From contig NZ_QRZF01000006.1 in NCBI RefSeq assembly GCF_003464595.1, forward strand, positions 327,938-391,937: a stretch of 64,000 bases of DNA, read 5' to 3'. The DNA is from Bacteroides intestinalis (lineage in GTDB: Bacteria; Bacteroidota; Bacteroidia; Bacteroidales; Bacteroidaceae). Each line of letters starts with the position of its first letter. Within the stretch, counting starts at the first letter, position 1. This document shows, one piece after another, positions 1 to 9,497 of the stretch. The position numbers and the translations under genes are program-made. A model generated the notes under the pieces. That model did no database searches, was not told the DNA's origin, and saw only the letters and a program-made list of their open reading frames with translations.

Positions 1-2756
1 CTGACGAAAGCATACATCGCTTCTGCATCATAATAACGGCTTACGTGATCGACACCTTGAAACATTACACTGAAACCAATGCCTTTATAATTGCATCCTA
101 AGGTCAGTGCATATGTGTTTTCGGGTACATCGCTATAACCGATGAATGTTTCATCCCGTTCGTCGATAAAACCATCTTTGTTCATATCACGATATTTCAA
201 GTCACCTACCTGTACATTACCAAAGGTTGATGTCGGGAAATTAGGATCAGCCAAGTCAGCAGCTGTTACGAAGCCGTCGCATACAAGTCCATAATACTGG
301 CCAATAGGATGACCCTCACGTTTGCGGTAGTCTGTTTTCAGTGCCGGTTCATCCATGTTCTTAATTTCATTCTTGGCATGAGAGAAGGTCAGACCAACGT
401 TGTATTGAAAGTCCTTGCCGATACGGTTGTTATGTTTCAACTCGATTTCAAAACCACTGTTGACGGTTTCACCTAAATTGCCGGCTGCCATCGTTACACC
501 TACCCATTCCGGACGTGTCAGATAGTTGGTAAGAATATCGTTACGTTTTTCGTGGAAAAGGTCGATATTACCATTCAACAATCCGTTCCACAATCCGAAC
601 TCTAAACCGACATTGTATTTGTGAGCACGTTCCCAGGTAACGGCATAGTTAGGATATTGTGTTTCGTAGATGCCGGATTGGCCGCTGGTACCGAACATAT
701 AATCATTACTGATCTGGCTCCATTTTTCCTCATAGAGAAAACGTTGGGCTACTCCATTCACAGTATATACATCGTTACCTACCTCACCGTAAGAGGCGCG
801 AAGTTTCAGGTTATTCAACCAATCCTTAGTATTCTCCATGAAAGATTCATTGCTGATACGCCAGCCTAAAGAGAAAGCAGGGAAGAAACCGAAACGTTTA
901 CCTTTCATAAAGTTTTCTGAACCGTTGTAACCAAAGTTCACCTCGGCTAGATAACGATCGTCGTAACTATAAGTGGCACGACCTACTAAACCTTGATAAC
1001 GTTTAGCCAGGTCAGCTCTGTAACGATAATCATTCTGATTGTAGAGCGCCATAGCTGTTACATCATGTTTACCGAATTTGCGGGCATAGTTGATTTGAGC
1101 TTCCATGTAGAGTTTATAAATCGTATAAGAATCTTTGCTACCAGCTAATTCGCCATCCGTATTGAAGCGGTTATAGGCGTCGATGTTTCCGAAATCGTCA
1201 CGGTTGTTCAGCTCATAAGTGGCAAAACTAGCTCCGTACAGAGTTTTGTCGTAAGAGTCGTAGTCGAATGAAGCCATACCCTTTACGCTTAATCCTTCAG
1301 TCAGCCAATCCATCTTGTAGTCAAGGATGAAGTTAGTTTCGTTGATGGTATTGGTGGCTTTGTAATAACCGCCTTTGGCTAAGGATGCTACGATATTTTT
1401 CTGATACTGTGAGCTACCTCCATAGATCGTTTCTTGTTTTTCACCGTTTTGTACTACTGTAGATACGGGGAAGAGCCATCCGGGAGTATGATTCATTTCA
1501 TAAAATATCTGGCTATAATTAGCACTTTCGGTAGTATTGGAGCCTTTACGCTCTTCGAAACGGGTACCGAAGTTGACAGAGAAAGTCAGGTCTTTCGTCA
1601 AGAACAAGTCCATATTGGCGCGGAATGCATAACGACGGAAGCTGGGACTTGAAGAGTTGCCATACTTGTCGTTGCTCAGATTCTTGATCAGACCTTTCTG
1701 GTCGTATAGTTCACCGGAAGCATAGTAACGCATACGCTTGGTACCACCACGTACGCTAACGTTATAGCGCTGTGCCGGAGAAGAACTTTTCAGAACTTCA
1801 TCATACCAGTTTACGTTGGGATAGAGCATTGCATCCAAACCGCTCAGCTCACCGGCGCATGACTTGCGATACATTTCCAAGTCACTGGCAGAGAATTGTG
1901 AAGGAAGGCCGTCGTTAGCGAGGGCTTCTTCCAGCAAATTCACTGACTGGTAAGAGTTCAGGTAAGTATCTGTGCGTGTCGGACTTTGAATCTGCCAGTT
2001 GGCGGTCAGACTTACTTCAGGCTTTTGCTCTCTACCACGTTTGGTGGTAATCAACATTACACCATTTGCACCACGTACACCATAAACGGCTGTTGCCGAA
2101 GCATCTTTCAATACAGAGATTGTTTCAATGTCATCCGGAGCAATCTGTGAGAATTCACGTTCTACACCGTCTACCAAAACAAGCGGTTGGGCATCACCGG
2201 CAAATGTGGCACGACCACGGATATAGATCTGCGTGTCATCTGAACCGGGAGCACCGGAAGTCTGTGAGGTGATAACACCTGAAATTTTACCAGCTATAGC
2301 TTGGGATACATTGGCAGCAGGTGATTGGAGTAATTCTTTGGAAGATACTTGTGAGATGGCACCTACCACGCTCTCCTTTTTCTGTGCACCATAGCCTACT
2401 ACCACTACTTCTTCCAGCATTTCAGAATCTTCTTTCAGAGTGACTACAATAGAATTCTTCCCATTCAGGCTGACTTCTTGTGTCTGATAACCAACGAATG
2501 AAATCTGTAATGTGGCATTAGGATTGCCAACAGTTAATTTGAAGTTACCGTCAAAGTCTGTAATAGTACCATTATTGGTAGTACCTTTTTCTAGTACACT
2601 GGCACCGATAACAGTTTCACCGGTGGCATCTTTCACTACGCCTGTCACTTGCTTGGATTGTGCAAAGAGCATTTGTCCGGTCAGCAGGAAGGCGAATGCC
2701 AGCAACATACCCGCCAAGCGCGGGGCTGCTGATATTGTGATTTTTTTGTTGTCCAT
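1..2756 (-). CDS. SusC-like TonB-dependent receptor (C-terminus cut off by window edge)
   Basis: Outer-membrane TonB-dependent transporter of the SusC/RagA family, expected to import arabino-oligosaccharides with a SusD partner that would lie beyond the left edge. The start is ATG at 2756, 25 bp after the upstream lipoprotein gene, followed by a signal peptide ending near FAQ. Next comes a CarboxypepD_reg-like domain (VTGVVKDATGETVIGA, then FVGYQTQEV), then the plug domain with the SusC signatures LVDGVE and VLKDASATAVYGVRGANGV, then beta-barrel sequence. No stop occurs before base 1; about 918 codons are visible of the usual 1000-1100. It is transcribed from the regulated promoter at 4696-4753 together with the LamG lipoprotein. 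Family assignment is firm; the arabinan substrate is inferred from neighbouring GH43/GH51 genes. Confidence 0.95.
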   Translation of the reverse strand, partial: MDNKKITISAAPRLAGMLLAFAFLLTGQMLFAQSKQVTGVVKDATGETVIGASVLEKGTTNNGTITDFDGNFKLTVGNPNATLQISFVGYQTQEVSLNGKNSIVVTLKEDSEMLEEVVVVGYGAQKKESVVGAISQVSSKELLQSPAANVSQAIAGKISGVITSQTSGAPGSDDTQIYIRGRATFAGDAQPLVLVDGVEREFSQIAPDDIETISVLKDASATAVYGVRGANGVMLITTKRGREQKPEVSLTANWQIQSPTRTDTYLNSYQSVNLLEEALANDGLPSQFSASDLEMYRKSCAGELSGLDAMLYPNVNWYDEVLKSSSPAQRYNVSVRGGTKRMRYYASGELYDQKGLIKNLSNDKYGNSSSPSFRRYAFRANMDLFLTKDLTFSVNFGTRFEERKGSNTTESANYSQIFYEMNHTPGWLFPVSTVVQNGEKQETIYGGSSQYQKNIVASLAKGGYYKATNTINETNFILDYKMDWLTEGLSVKGMASFDYDSYDKTLYGASFATYELNNRDDFGNIDAYNRFNTDGELAGSKDSYTIYKLYMEAQINYARKFGKHDVTAMALYNQNDYRYRADLAKRYQGLVGRATYSYDDRYLAEVNFGYNGSENFMKGKRFGFFPAFSLGWRISNESFMENTKDWLNNLKLRASYGEVGNDVYTVNGVAQRFLYEEKWSQISNDYMFGTSGQSGIYETQYPNYAVTWERAHKYNVGLEFGLWNGLLNGNIDLFHEKRNDILTNYLTRPEWVGVTMAAGNLGETVNSGFEIELKHNNRIGKDFQYNVGLTFSHAKNEIKNMDEPALKTDYRKREGHPIGQYYGLVCDGFVTAADLADPNFPTSTFGNVQVGDLKYRDMNKDGFIDERDETFIGYSDVPENTYALTLGCNYKGIGFSVMFQGVDHVSRYYDAEAMYAFV

Positions 2757-2781
2757 AATATATTCTTGTTTATAGAGGTTA

Positions 2782-4632
2782 TTACTTGAATAACGGAGTG
2801 TACAGATAGCAGTTGGATTTATCCATCTTGAGATGAGCTCCATCCACGATAAGGAATGCCCGTACTGTCTGGTTTCCATCACCGCAGTCTGTTACAAAAA
2901 CTTCTTTATACACATTGCCATTCTTGCCGGTAGCTATCGCAGTGGCTGTCACCGTAGCACCGTTACGCTGAATGTCGATGACTACTGTGGCTCCTTCCAT
3001 GTCGGCACGGAAAGCATCCCAGTCGCCATAGCCCTCATTAGTCCATGTGCCCGAGGCATAACTGTCACCCCATCCGTAAAGATCGGAACGGATGACGAAG
3101 TATTCGGCATAGTCACTGCCATTCCGTTCGGCATCAGTGCAGAGGCAGAGATTCCAGTTGTTCCAGTTGCCAGTACCACTGGTGTGGTTCTCGAATTCGA
3201 GATGCAAATTCTGTCCGACGGGGATCTGGAAATAGTCTGAGAATTCTGTCCACCAGGCAGTCGAACAGTCCTCGGCACCGATAGTCGTCTTTGTCAGTGG
3301 CACTGTGGTTAATGCTGTGGTTTCCTCAGTGTCGAATACGATGTGTGAACCATCCATTATAAAGAAGCCTCGGACTACTTGTGTGCCGTCACCGCAAGTG
3401 GTGGTGAAAGTTTCTTTGTACACGTTACCGTTGATGGCTTTGGCTACTGCCTCTACAGTTGCCGTTGCTCCGCTACGTTGGACGGTCACAGTCACTTCTG
3501 CACCTTCCATATCAGCACGGAAAGCATCCCAGTCACCATAGCCTTCGTTGGTCCATATACCTGAGCCATAGCTGTCACCCCATCCGTATAGGTCGGAGCG
3601 GATAACGAAGTATTCGGCATAGTCACTGCCATTTCGTTCGGCATCGGTACAGAGACAGAAGCACCAGTTATTCCAGTTGCCAGCACCGCTGGTGTGGTTG
3701 GTGAATTTGAACTTCATATTGCCGTCAGCGGGCATTCTGAAATAGTTGGAGAATGCTGTCCACCAAGCTGCCGAGTTGTCTTCTGCGCCTACAGTGATGA
3801 TGGGATCGCCGACAAGATATTCGAATGCTCCCTCTTCTCCGCCTATGTTCGGCATTTGACATTGACTGTCGGTAATTTGGTTGCGGTAAATTGCGATATC
3901 GTCTATCCACATCTCTTGTGTGTGAGAGTCTGAACCATAACCTATATATATATAAGGTGTAGCGGCCATGAACTGTACAATCTTTCCAAAGTCAAAGTTT
4001 GATTTCTCTACGGTCTTGTCGATGCGTTGTTTGCCATCCACATAGATGCTGTAACCGTCATTGCGGACAGTAATGGCCATGTAGTGCCATTCTCCGGCGG
4101 GTAACAACAATGGGTTTTTGGATACTTTGTTCGTTTCGGGGTTGTTGACCTCGTATTCACCATCCACACCTTCATACTTCAGCCAGCCGTTTGCGGTGAG
4201 GAACATGCGTTGTGTGCCGTTGCTGTTTTGGAAAGAGAAGAGGGCACCGACCAAGTCCGGCTCCAATTCTTCTTCCGTTTCTTCGTCAATGCGAAGTGCC
4301 TGCTTCACCCAGAATGTCAGTGACACACCATTCTGTGCTTCCACACTATTCAGTGGATTGAACATACGGGCATAACCATCAGGTAGGTGAAGTACTTTAC
4401 CGTGTACATTGTCGTCTTCAATCTCAGCTATGTCTCCGCCTTCGTAGGCATAATAGTTGAGGCTTTGAGGATCAAAATCTTTATCCTCAAAAGTAATCTT
4501 TGCGACTTGCTCTAATTTGGGATTTTTCTGATTTCCTGCCGGAGGATCCATTTGCCCCCAATCCTCGCAGGCCCAAAATGAAAGGACTGTAAATGCCGCC
4601 AGAATGGGTACCGGCCATTTTCTTGTCTTCAT
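2782..4632 (-). CDS. Surface lipoprotein with LamG-like domain and tandem duplicated C-terminal domain
   Basis: Exported lipoprotein of 616 residues; the lipobox ends at Cys22 (LSFWAC) and is followed by acidic residues, as in Bacteroides surface lipoproteins. Residues about 45-255 look like a concanavalin/LamG jelly-roll (LTFWVKQAL, GEWHYMAITVR, IYVDGK, WIDDIAIYRN). Residues about 278-440 and 448-612 are two copies of one domain, each opening GAED-S-AWWT-FS-YF and containing the identical stretch CTDAERNGSDYAEYFVIRSD. It is the first gene of the operon that continues into the SusC-like receptor. From its place between the hybrid regulator and SusC it is probably a surface glycan-binding protein for arabinan (position of BT0365 in B. 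thetaiotaomicron, from memory). Binding has not been shown by anything in the sequence. Confidence 0.85.
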   Translation of the reverse strand: MKTRKWPVPILAAFTVLSFWACEDWGQMDPPAGNQKNPKLEQVAKITFEDKDFDPQSLNYYAYEGGDIAEIEDDNVHGKVLHLPDGYARMFNPLNSVEAQNGVSLTFWVKQALRIDEETEEELEPDLVGALFSFQNSNGTQRMFLTANGWLKYEGVDGEYEVNNPETNKVSKNPLLLPAGEWHYMAITVRNDGYSIYVDGKQRIDKTVEKSNFDFGKIVQFMAATPYIYIGYGSDSHTQEMWIDDIAIYRNQITDSQCQMPNIGGEEGAFEYLVGDPIITVGAEDNSAAWWTAFSNYFRMPADGNMKFKFTNHTSGAGNWNNWCFCLCTDAERNGSDYAEYFVIRSDLYGWGDSYGSGIWTNEGYGDWDAFRADMEGAEVTVTVQRSGATATVEAVAKAINGNVYKETFTTTCGDGTQVVRGFFIMDGSHIVFDTEETTALTTVPLTKTTIGAEDCSTAWWTEFSDYFQIPVGQNLHLEFENHTSGTGNWNNWNLCLCTDAERNGSDYAEYFVIRSDLYGWGDSYASGTWTNEGYGDWDAFRADMEGATVVIDIQRNGATVTATAIATGKNGNVYKEVFVTDCGDGNQTVRAFLIVDGAHLKMDKSNCYLYTPLFK

Positions 4633-4695
4633 AATACAGATATTATTGGTTTAACAATTAGTTATTCTACTTACTTGATACATTAAGTAGTGATG

Positions 4696-4753
4696 CAAAA
4701 GTACGCTCAAACATACTTTTAGGGGTGGACAAACGAATATTAGAGGTGGACAA
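4696..4753 (-). promoter_or_regulatory. Promoter and double activator site of the lipoprotein-susC operon
   Basis: Read toward the lipoprotein gene, TTGTCCACC occurs twice as a direct repeat (4753-4745 and 4732-4724), period 21 bp. A 20-bp gap (4723-4704) leads to a Bacteroides -7 box TACTTTTG (4703-4696), giving a predicted transcript start near 4689. The arrangement is copied exactly in front of the GH43 operon at 9413-9470. It is probably the DNA site of the hybrid regulator encoded at 5059-9327, standing in for a -33 element. Confidence 0.75.
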
Positions 4754-4892
4754 ACGAGTATTTGAGTGTAAAAACTACAATTATTATAATTCTTGACGTA
4801 TAAGAGACCTCTTATGAATGATTATTTTGCCAATCAATCTTGTAAATGGGTACAGTTATCTCTTCTTGTAAATAAATATAAAAGCAACAATA

Positions 4893-4952
4893 TTTCTGTA
4901 TACAAGAAGTTAAGAGTTTGCCAACAAGAAGTTAACTTCTTGTATACAGAAA
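4893..4952. repeat. Nested long palindrome between the regulator and lipoprotein genes
   Basis: A perfect 21-bp inverted repeat (4893-4913 against 4932-4952) encloses 18 bp. Overlapping its right arm is a second perfect palindrome of 20 bp at 4924-4943, ACAAGAAGTTAACTTCTTGT. Further partial copies of the word ACAAGAA lie at about 4969-4973 and, inverted, at about 4861. The block is just downstream of the regulator gene's stop (minus strand), so it could end that transcript or bind a protein. There is no clean T-run. The rest of 4633-5058 outside this block and the promoter shows nothing I can name. Confidence 0.7.
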
Positions 4953-5058
4953 GTTAATTCCTTGTTGACAAGAAACCTGCTTTTTGTAAAAGGTTGATTA
5001 TTAGCAGAAAAAAGTGGCTATAAATCTTATTTATTGTACGTCGTTTTTGTAATTTCTA

Positions 5059-8000
5059 TTAGTTATTACCTTCTTCATTCATCAGATCACTGGGCTTCAT
5101 ATTGAATTGTTTACTGAAACAACGTGCAAAATACTTGGGGTCATTGAAACCTACCTCATATGCTATTTCAGCAATGTTCATCTGTTTTGTTTCCCGATTT
5201 TTGAGAATCAATTCCCGGGCAGTATTCAGTCTGTAGTTACGGATGAATTGTCCGGCAGACTGTCCGATGAGGCTTTGCAGTTTTTTGTTTAGGAGACTTT
5301 TACTTACCCCAACAGCTTCACTGAAGTCGCTGACTTCGAAGTAGGGGTTTTTATAGTGTTCTTTCACTACTTCCATCACTTGGTTGATAAACTTCTTGTC
5401 TCCTGATTCTTCTTCTATATTTAGTACTTCAACATCCATATTTGCCCTGAATTGTCTCTGGTAGCGTCTCCGATTCTCCAGAATATTTTCAATACGGGTT
5501 AATAGGAGAGTCTCATCAAAAGGTTTTAGAAGATATTCGTCTACTCCTGTGCGATAGCTTTCCAGACGGGCTTCCGGTGATGTCTTGGCAGTAAGCATCA
5601 GGAAAGGGATGTGTGAGTTTGCAAAAGTCTCTTTTACTCGATGTGACAGCTCTATACCATCCATTACTGGCATCATCAGGTCGCTGACAATGAAATCTAT
5701 CGATTGCCTGTTTAGTATTTCAATGGCTTCTGCACCGTTACAAGCTTCGAGTACATTATAATAATCGCGGAGAATAGAACGGATATATCCTCTCATGTCA
5801 GCATTGTCTTCTACAACCAGAATATTTAAAGCCACTTTTTCTTTGGGCAACTCGTCGTCTGCTGTTGCGGGTGTTGTAGGCGGAATGTTATTTTCAATGA
5901 TAAGCTGATCGTTTATGTCTTCTTCCTTGGGTAATGGAAGCAGGATGCGGAAAGAGCAGCCAGAACTGGGGTTATTACGGACACTTATGTCTCCGTCGTG
6001 CATCAGTACGATACGTTTACAGAGATATAACCCTATGCCAGTACCGGTTTGCCCGTATACAGGATACTTCACTTGCTTCTTTGATTGGTAGAAGCGGTTG
6101 AATATCTGCTCTATATCTTGTTTCGGAATGCCTGTCCCACTATCACTGACGCAGAGGTATAGTACTTCCTTACTTTCTTTTGTCGGTAATGTAGCTATAT
6201 ATACGGATATTTCTCCATTATCGGGAGTGAATTTAATAGCATTGCTTAGTAGATTGGTAATTACTTTATGCATAGCTTCCTCATCGTAACGGATTTCAGG
6301 ATCTTTCATATGGAAATAGTGCTTAATCGCGATATTCCGCTCTCCGGCAAACACTTCAAAAGGAGTGAGTAATGAGTTTATAAAATTCAGAAAGTTACTT
6401 TTAGTCTTTACTATATTCAGCTTACCGGATTCTACCTTTCGGAAGTCCATTAACTGATTGACAAGGGATAATAAATATTTGGAGTTACGTTCTACAAAGT
6501 TTAATTGTTCTATTACCTGCGGATTATAACTCAGTTTAAGAGCACGTTCGATGGGGCCGATAATCAAGGTTATCGGGGTACGGAATTCATGTGTAATATT
6601 GGTAAAGAAGGCAATCTTATCTAATGTCAACTCTTGAACTTTGCGTGCCATACGACTTAATTGAGCTTTCTGCCGGGTGATTTTTTCGTTTTGTTGTTTT
6701 AGTGTGTTGTTTTGCCTGGAGAGTTCTTCCGTTTGATTCTCCAATAGCTGCTTTTGTTGTTCCAGTTGGTATGTACGTTCTTCCACTGTGCGATGCAACA
6801 GTTCTCTTTGTTGCTTGAAGTTCCGTATACGCCATTGATAAATTTGCCAGGTGATTAATAAAGCGAAACCGATAAGTAATAAGATAAACCAAGTGGTTTT
6901 ATAGAAGTAGGGTTGGATAATGATTTTTAGTTGTGTGATGTTCTCTGCTCCATCTTCTACGTCGGGCGTATATTTTACTTGCAGGGTATAAGTTCCCGGA
7001 CGCAGGTTTGTATAACTTGCAAATCGTCGGTTTCCAGGTACTTGTACCCATTTATCTTCAAATCCGAGAAGGCGATAGCTATATGTGGCCGTATTATCCG
7101 GTTCAAAATTGAGGGCTGAGAATTCCAAAGAAAATGATTTCTCTTTTTCATGAAATTTTAGTTCCTGAGTGACAGCAATATCTTGGGATAGATATATGTT
7201 ACCGGGAAGAATATCTTGATTCCCGATTCTTAGTTTAGTGAATCTTACATTGGCTGGCTGAATTATACTAGGCGGAAAATTGCTTTCAATGGCTGTGAGC
7301 CCTGCGACAGTACCAAAATAGAGGGTTCCGTCTGACGAATGACATGAGGCGTTCCAGTAGAATTGAGCATCGGGTAGCCCATCTTGTTTCGTGTAATTCG
7401 TAAAACGGTTCTCTATCGGGTGATAACAGGAAAGTCCATTATTTGTTCCTATCCAGATATTACCGTCTATGCCTTCTTGCATACTCCGGACATTATTGTT
7501 GATTAGGTCTTGGGTGGTATTATAAGAAATGAATTTTTCTTTGCCTTGGTCATCAACAACTCTTTTATAAATACCATATCCGTTGCTACCCAGCCACAGT
7601 GTTCCATCTGTCGTTTCGCAGAAGCAACTAATCTTCTCTATTAGCTTTGATTGGGGATTGTCCAACTTATAATTGAGATGTCGGTACTGGAACTCTCCTT
7701 TCTCTGATTTAGCGGAGCGGGAATGAAGGTCTATAATATATACTCCTTCTGTGCTGCCTATCCATAATTTATCTTCTTTGTCGATGAGGGCACCGAGGCA
7801 ACCACGTACATTTTCTGCCATCTGGTTAGCAAAGGGGGAAATGAATTTCTGAGTTGCCATATCGTAAAAAAAGAGCCCCCGATTGGCACCTACCCACATC
7901 CCGTTATTGATAGGGTCATAAACAAGTACTGCTATGAAGAATAATGGAAATCCTGTTTCTGGATGTGTATATATGACTTGAAGGGGACGACTCAGTGCTT

Positions 8001-9327
8001 TGGGATTCATAATATTGATTCCACCGCCCCAAGTACCTACCCATAACTGACCTTGGTTGTCACTGGCAAGGCTACTGACAGAATTATGACTTATCTCACC
8101 ACGTTCCCATCTGTAATGGAAAAACTGTTCAGTCCCTTGTTTCTTCAGGTTCAAGCCTCCTTCCACAGTGCCTACCCATAAGTTCTTTTCTTTATCTTCA
8201 TAAATGACATTTACCGGATTATCAGACAGACTTGAGGGGATTTCTTTATCATGTATGTAGTTGTGTATAGATAAGCGTTTGGGTGCGAGTTTGTTGATTC
8301 CTCCGCTTTCAGTGCCGATCCATATATGTTTTCCGTCTACTTTTATACAATTGATAAAGTTACTATTCAATTGGCTGTTGCCGGTAGAATTATGGGTGAG
8401 ATGTTCGAAACTGTCTGTAATTGGATTATAAATATTTGCACCACGGAGTGTACCTGCAATCAACTGTTTATCGTTGGTGATAGCAAGGCTGGTCAGATAA
8501 TTTTGCGAAATGGAATGTGGGTCATTAGGAATATTCTCGTAAATCTTTATTGCGTTACTGTTTTTATTATAGCGGTACAATCCTGCATGTGTGGCTATCC
8601 ATACTTCATTTTCTTTTGCTAACATATCTTTCAGATAGGTATCAGGTAAGAACGTTAGTTTCTCTGATATATGGCTTTTTTCTAATTCTCCCTGATTATT
8701 CGGAATGATTTTATAGATTGTGCCATTTATTGCGGTCCATATCTTTCCGTCTTCATCAATGTCCTTTAATACGAGATCCGGTTCGTTTAATTGAGGCAAT
8801 GTTAATGTAGACAGGCTTTCTACATCTCCCTTTGTATTAAAGGTAATCCGATGGAGTGCATTTCCGCATTGCAACCATATAGAATTCTGTGAGTCGCGTA
8901 TCACAGTGTATGCTGGTTGGTTTAATAAGATGGTCAGCAGTCCTTTGGGGTCATTCGGGATGATAGGTTGCAAAGTCAATAAATCAATAATGTCTGTTCC
9001 TCCTTCAGATACGATCCAAAGGCGTTGAAAGGTATCTTCATATACATTTAGTATAAAGTTACTTTTTAGCTTACAATGGGAGGTATTGGGATTGAAATGA
9101 ATGAATTCGTAGCCATCATATCGGGAAAGTCCTCCTCCGGCAGTAGAAATCCAAAGAAATCCCCGGGTATCTTTGTAAATATCATCAATAAAATTATGTG
9201 GGAGTCCATCATCCATGGTGATGTACGAGACATTGTACTGGTCAGTGAAACGCTCTTGTGCTTGCAGAGCACACGGTGTAATGAAACTGATATATATAAT
9301 AAGGTATAAAAGGTTGTGTCTTTTCAT
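5059..9327 (-). CDS. Hybrid two-component system regulator (HTCS) of the arabinan PUL
   Basis: Single-protein sensor and transcription factor of 1422 residues in the inner membrane. A signal sequence (ending CALQAQ) is followed by Reg_prop beta-propeller repeats to about residue 720 (recurring LWIG/IWIGT motifs), a Y_Y_Y domain (about 735-800), one transmembrane segment (WFILLLIGFALLITW, about 811-826), a coiled stretch, and a HisKA domain with phospho-acceptor His913 in ITHEFRTP. After that come a HATPase domain (GTGIGLYLCK), a receiver domain with Asp1216 in VSDLMMP, and a C-terminal AraC-type HTH (IAEIAYEVGFNDPKYFARCF). HTCS proteins bind a PUL-derived oligosaccharide in the periplasm and activate the susCD and hydrolase operons. 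Its probable target sites are at 4724-4753 and 9413-9442. The promoter is probably CAAAGTTA at 9348-9355 (complement TAACTTTG). Ligand (arabino-oligosaccharide) is inferred from context. Confidence 0.95.
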   Translation of the reverse strand: MKRHNLLYLIIYISFITPCALQAQERFTDQYNVSYITMDDGLPHNFIDDIYKDTRGFLWISTAGGGLSRYDGYEFIHFNPNTSHCKLKSNFILNVYEDTFQRLWIVSEGGTDIIDLLTLQPIIPNDPKGLLTILLNQPAYTVIRDSQNSIWLQCGNALHRITFNTKGDVESLSTLTLPQLNEPDLVLKDIDEDGKIWTAINGTIYKIIPNNQGELEKSHISEKLTFLPDTYLKDMLAKENEVWIATHAGLYRYNKNSNAIKIYENIPNDPHSISQNYLTSLAITNDKQLIAGTLRGANIYNPITDSFEHLTHNSTGNSQLNSNFINCIKVDGKHIWIGTESGGINKLAPKRLSIHNYIHDKEIPSSLSDNPVNVIYEDKEKNLWVGTVEGGLNLKKQGTEQFFHYRWERGEISHNSVSSLASDNQGQLWVGTWGGGINIMNPKALSRPLQVIYTHPETGFPLFFIAVLVYDPINNGMWVGANRGLFFYDMATQKFISPFANQMAENVRGCLGALIDKEDKLWIGSTEGVYIIDLHSRSAKSEKGEFQYRHLNYKLDNPQSKLIEKISCFCETTDGTLWLGSNGYGIYKRVVDDQGKEKFISYNTTQDLINNNVRSMQEGIDGNIWIGTNNGLSCYHPIENRFTNYTKQDGLPDAQFYWNASCHSSDGTLYFGTVAGLTAIESNFPPSIIQPANVRFTKLRIGNQDILPGNIYLSQDIAVTQELKFHEKEKSFSLEFSALNFEPDNTATYSYRLLGFEDKWVQVPGNRRFASYTNLRPGTYTLQVKYTPDVEDGAENITQLKIIIQPYFYKTTWFILLLIGFALLITWQIYQWRIRNFKQQRELLHRTVEERTYQLEQQKQLLENQTEELSRQNNTLKQQNEKITRQKAQLSRMARKVQELTLDKIAFFTNITHEFRTPITLIIGPIERALKLSYNPQVIEQLNFVERNSKYLLSLVNQLMDFRKVESGKLNIVKTKSNFLNFINSLLTPFEVFAGERNIAIKHYFHMKDPEIRYDEEAMHKVITNLLSNAIKFTPDNGEISVYIATLPTKESKEVLYLCVSDSGTGIPKQDIEQIFNRFYQSKKQVKYPVYGQTGTGIGLYLCKRIVLMHDGDISVRNNPSSGCSFRILLPLPKEEDINDQLIIENNIPPTTPATADDELPKEKVALNILVVEDNADMRGYIRSILRDYYNVLEACNGAEAIEILNRQSIDFIVSDLMMPVMDGIELSHRVKETFANSHIPFLMLTAKTSPEARLESYRTGVDEYLLKPFDETLLLTRIENILENRRRYQRQFRANMDVEVLNIEEESGDKKFINQVMEVVKEHYKNPYFEVSDFSEAVGVSKSLLNKKLQSLIGQSAGQFIRNYRLNTARELILKNRETKQMNIAEIAYEVGFNDPKYFARCFSKQFNMKPSDLMNEEGNN

Positions 9328-9412
9328 ATAATTTGTATTATTAAAGGCAAAGTTAGAAGAATATTTATAATGTTTAAAATTAGACCAACTGTTTTTAATT
9401 TAAATTGCTGGA

Positions 9413-9470
9413 TTGTCCACCTCAAATGTTCATTTGTCCACCTTACCATGCTGGCCCGGGCGTATTTTTG
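9413..9470 (+). promoter_or_regulatory. Promoter and double activator site of the GH43-GH51-GH43 operon
   Basis: TTGTCCACC at 9413-9421 and again at 9434-9442 (period 21 bp), a 20-bp gap, then the -7 box TATTTTTG at 9463-9470, predicted start near 9477. Over the 30 bp of the paired site only 3 bases differ from the site at 4724-4753, and the flanks of the -7 box also agree (GCGTA-TTTTGCA). No usual -33 TTTG at 19-21 bp is seen, as expected for an activator-dependent promoter. Confidence 0.75.
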
Positions 9471-9497
9471 CAACAGAATTTATAATTTACTGATAGT

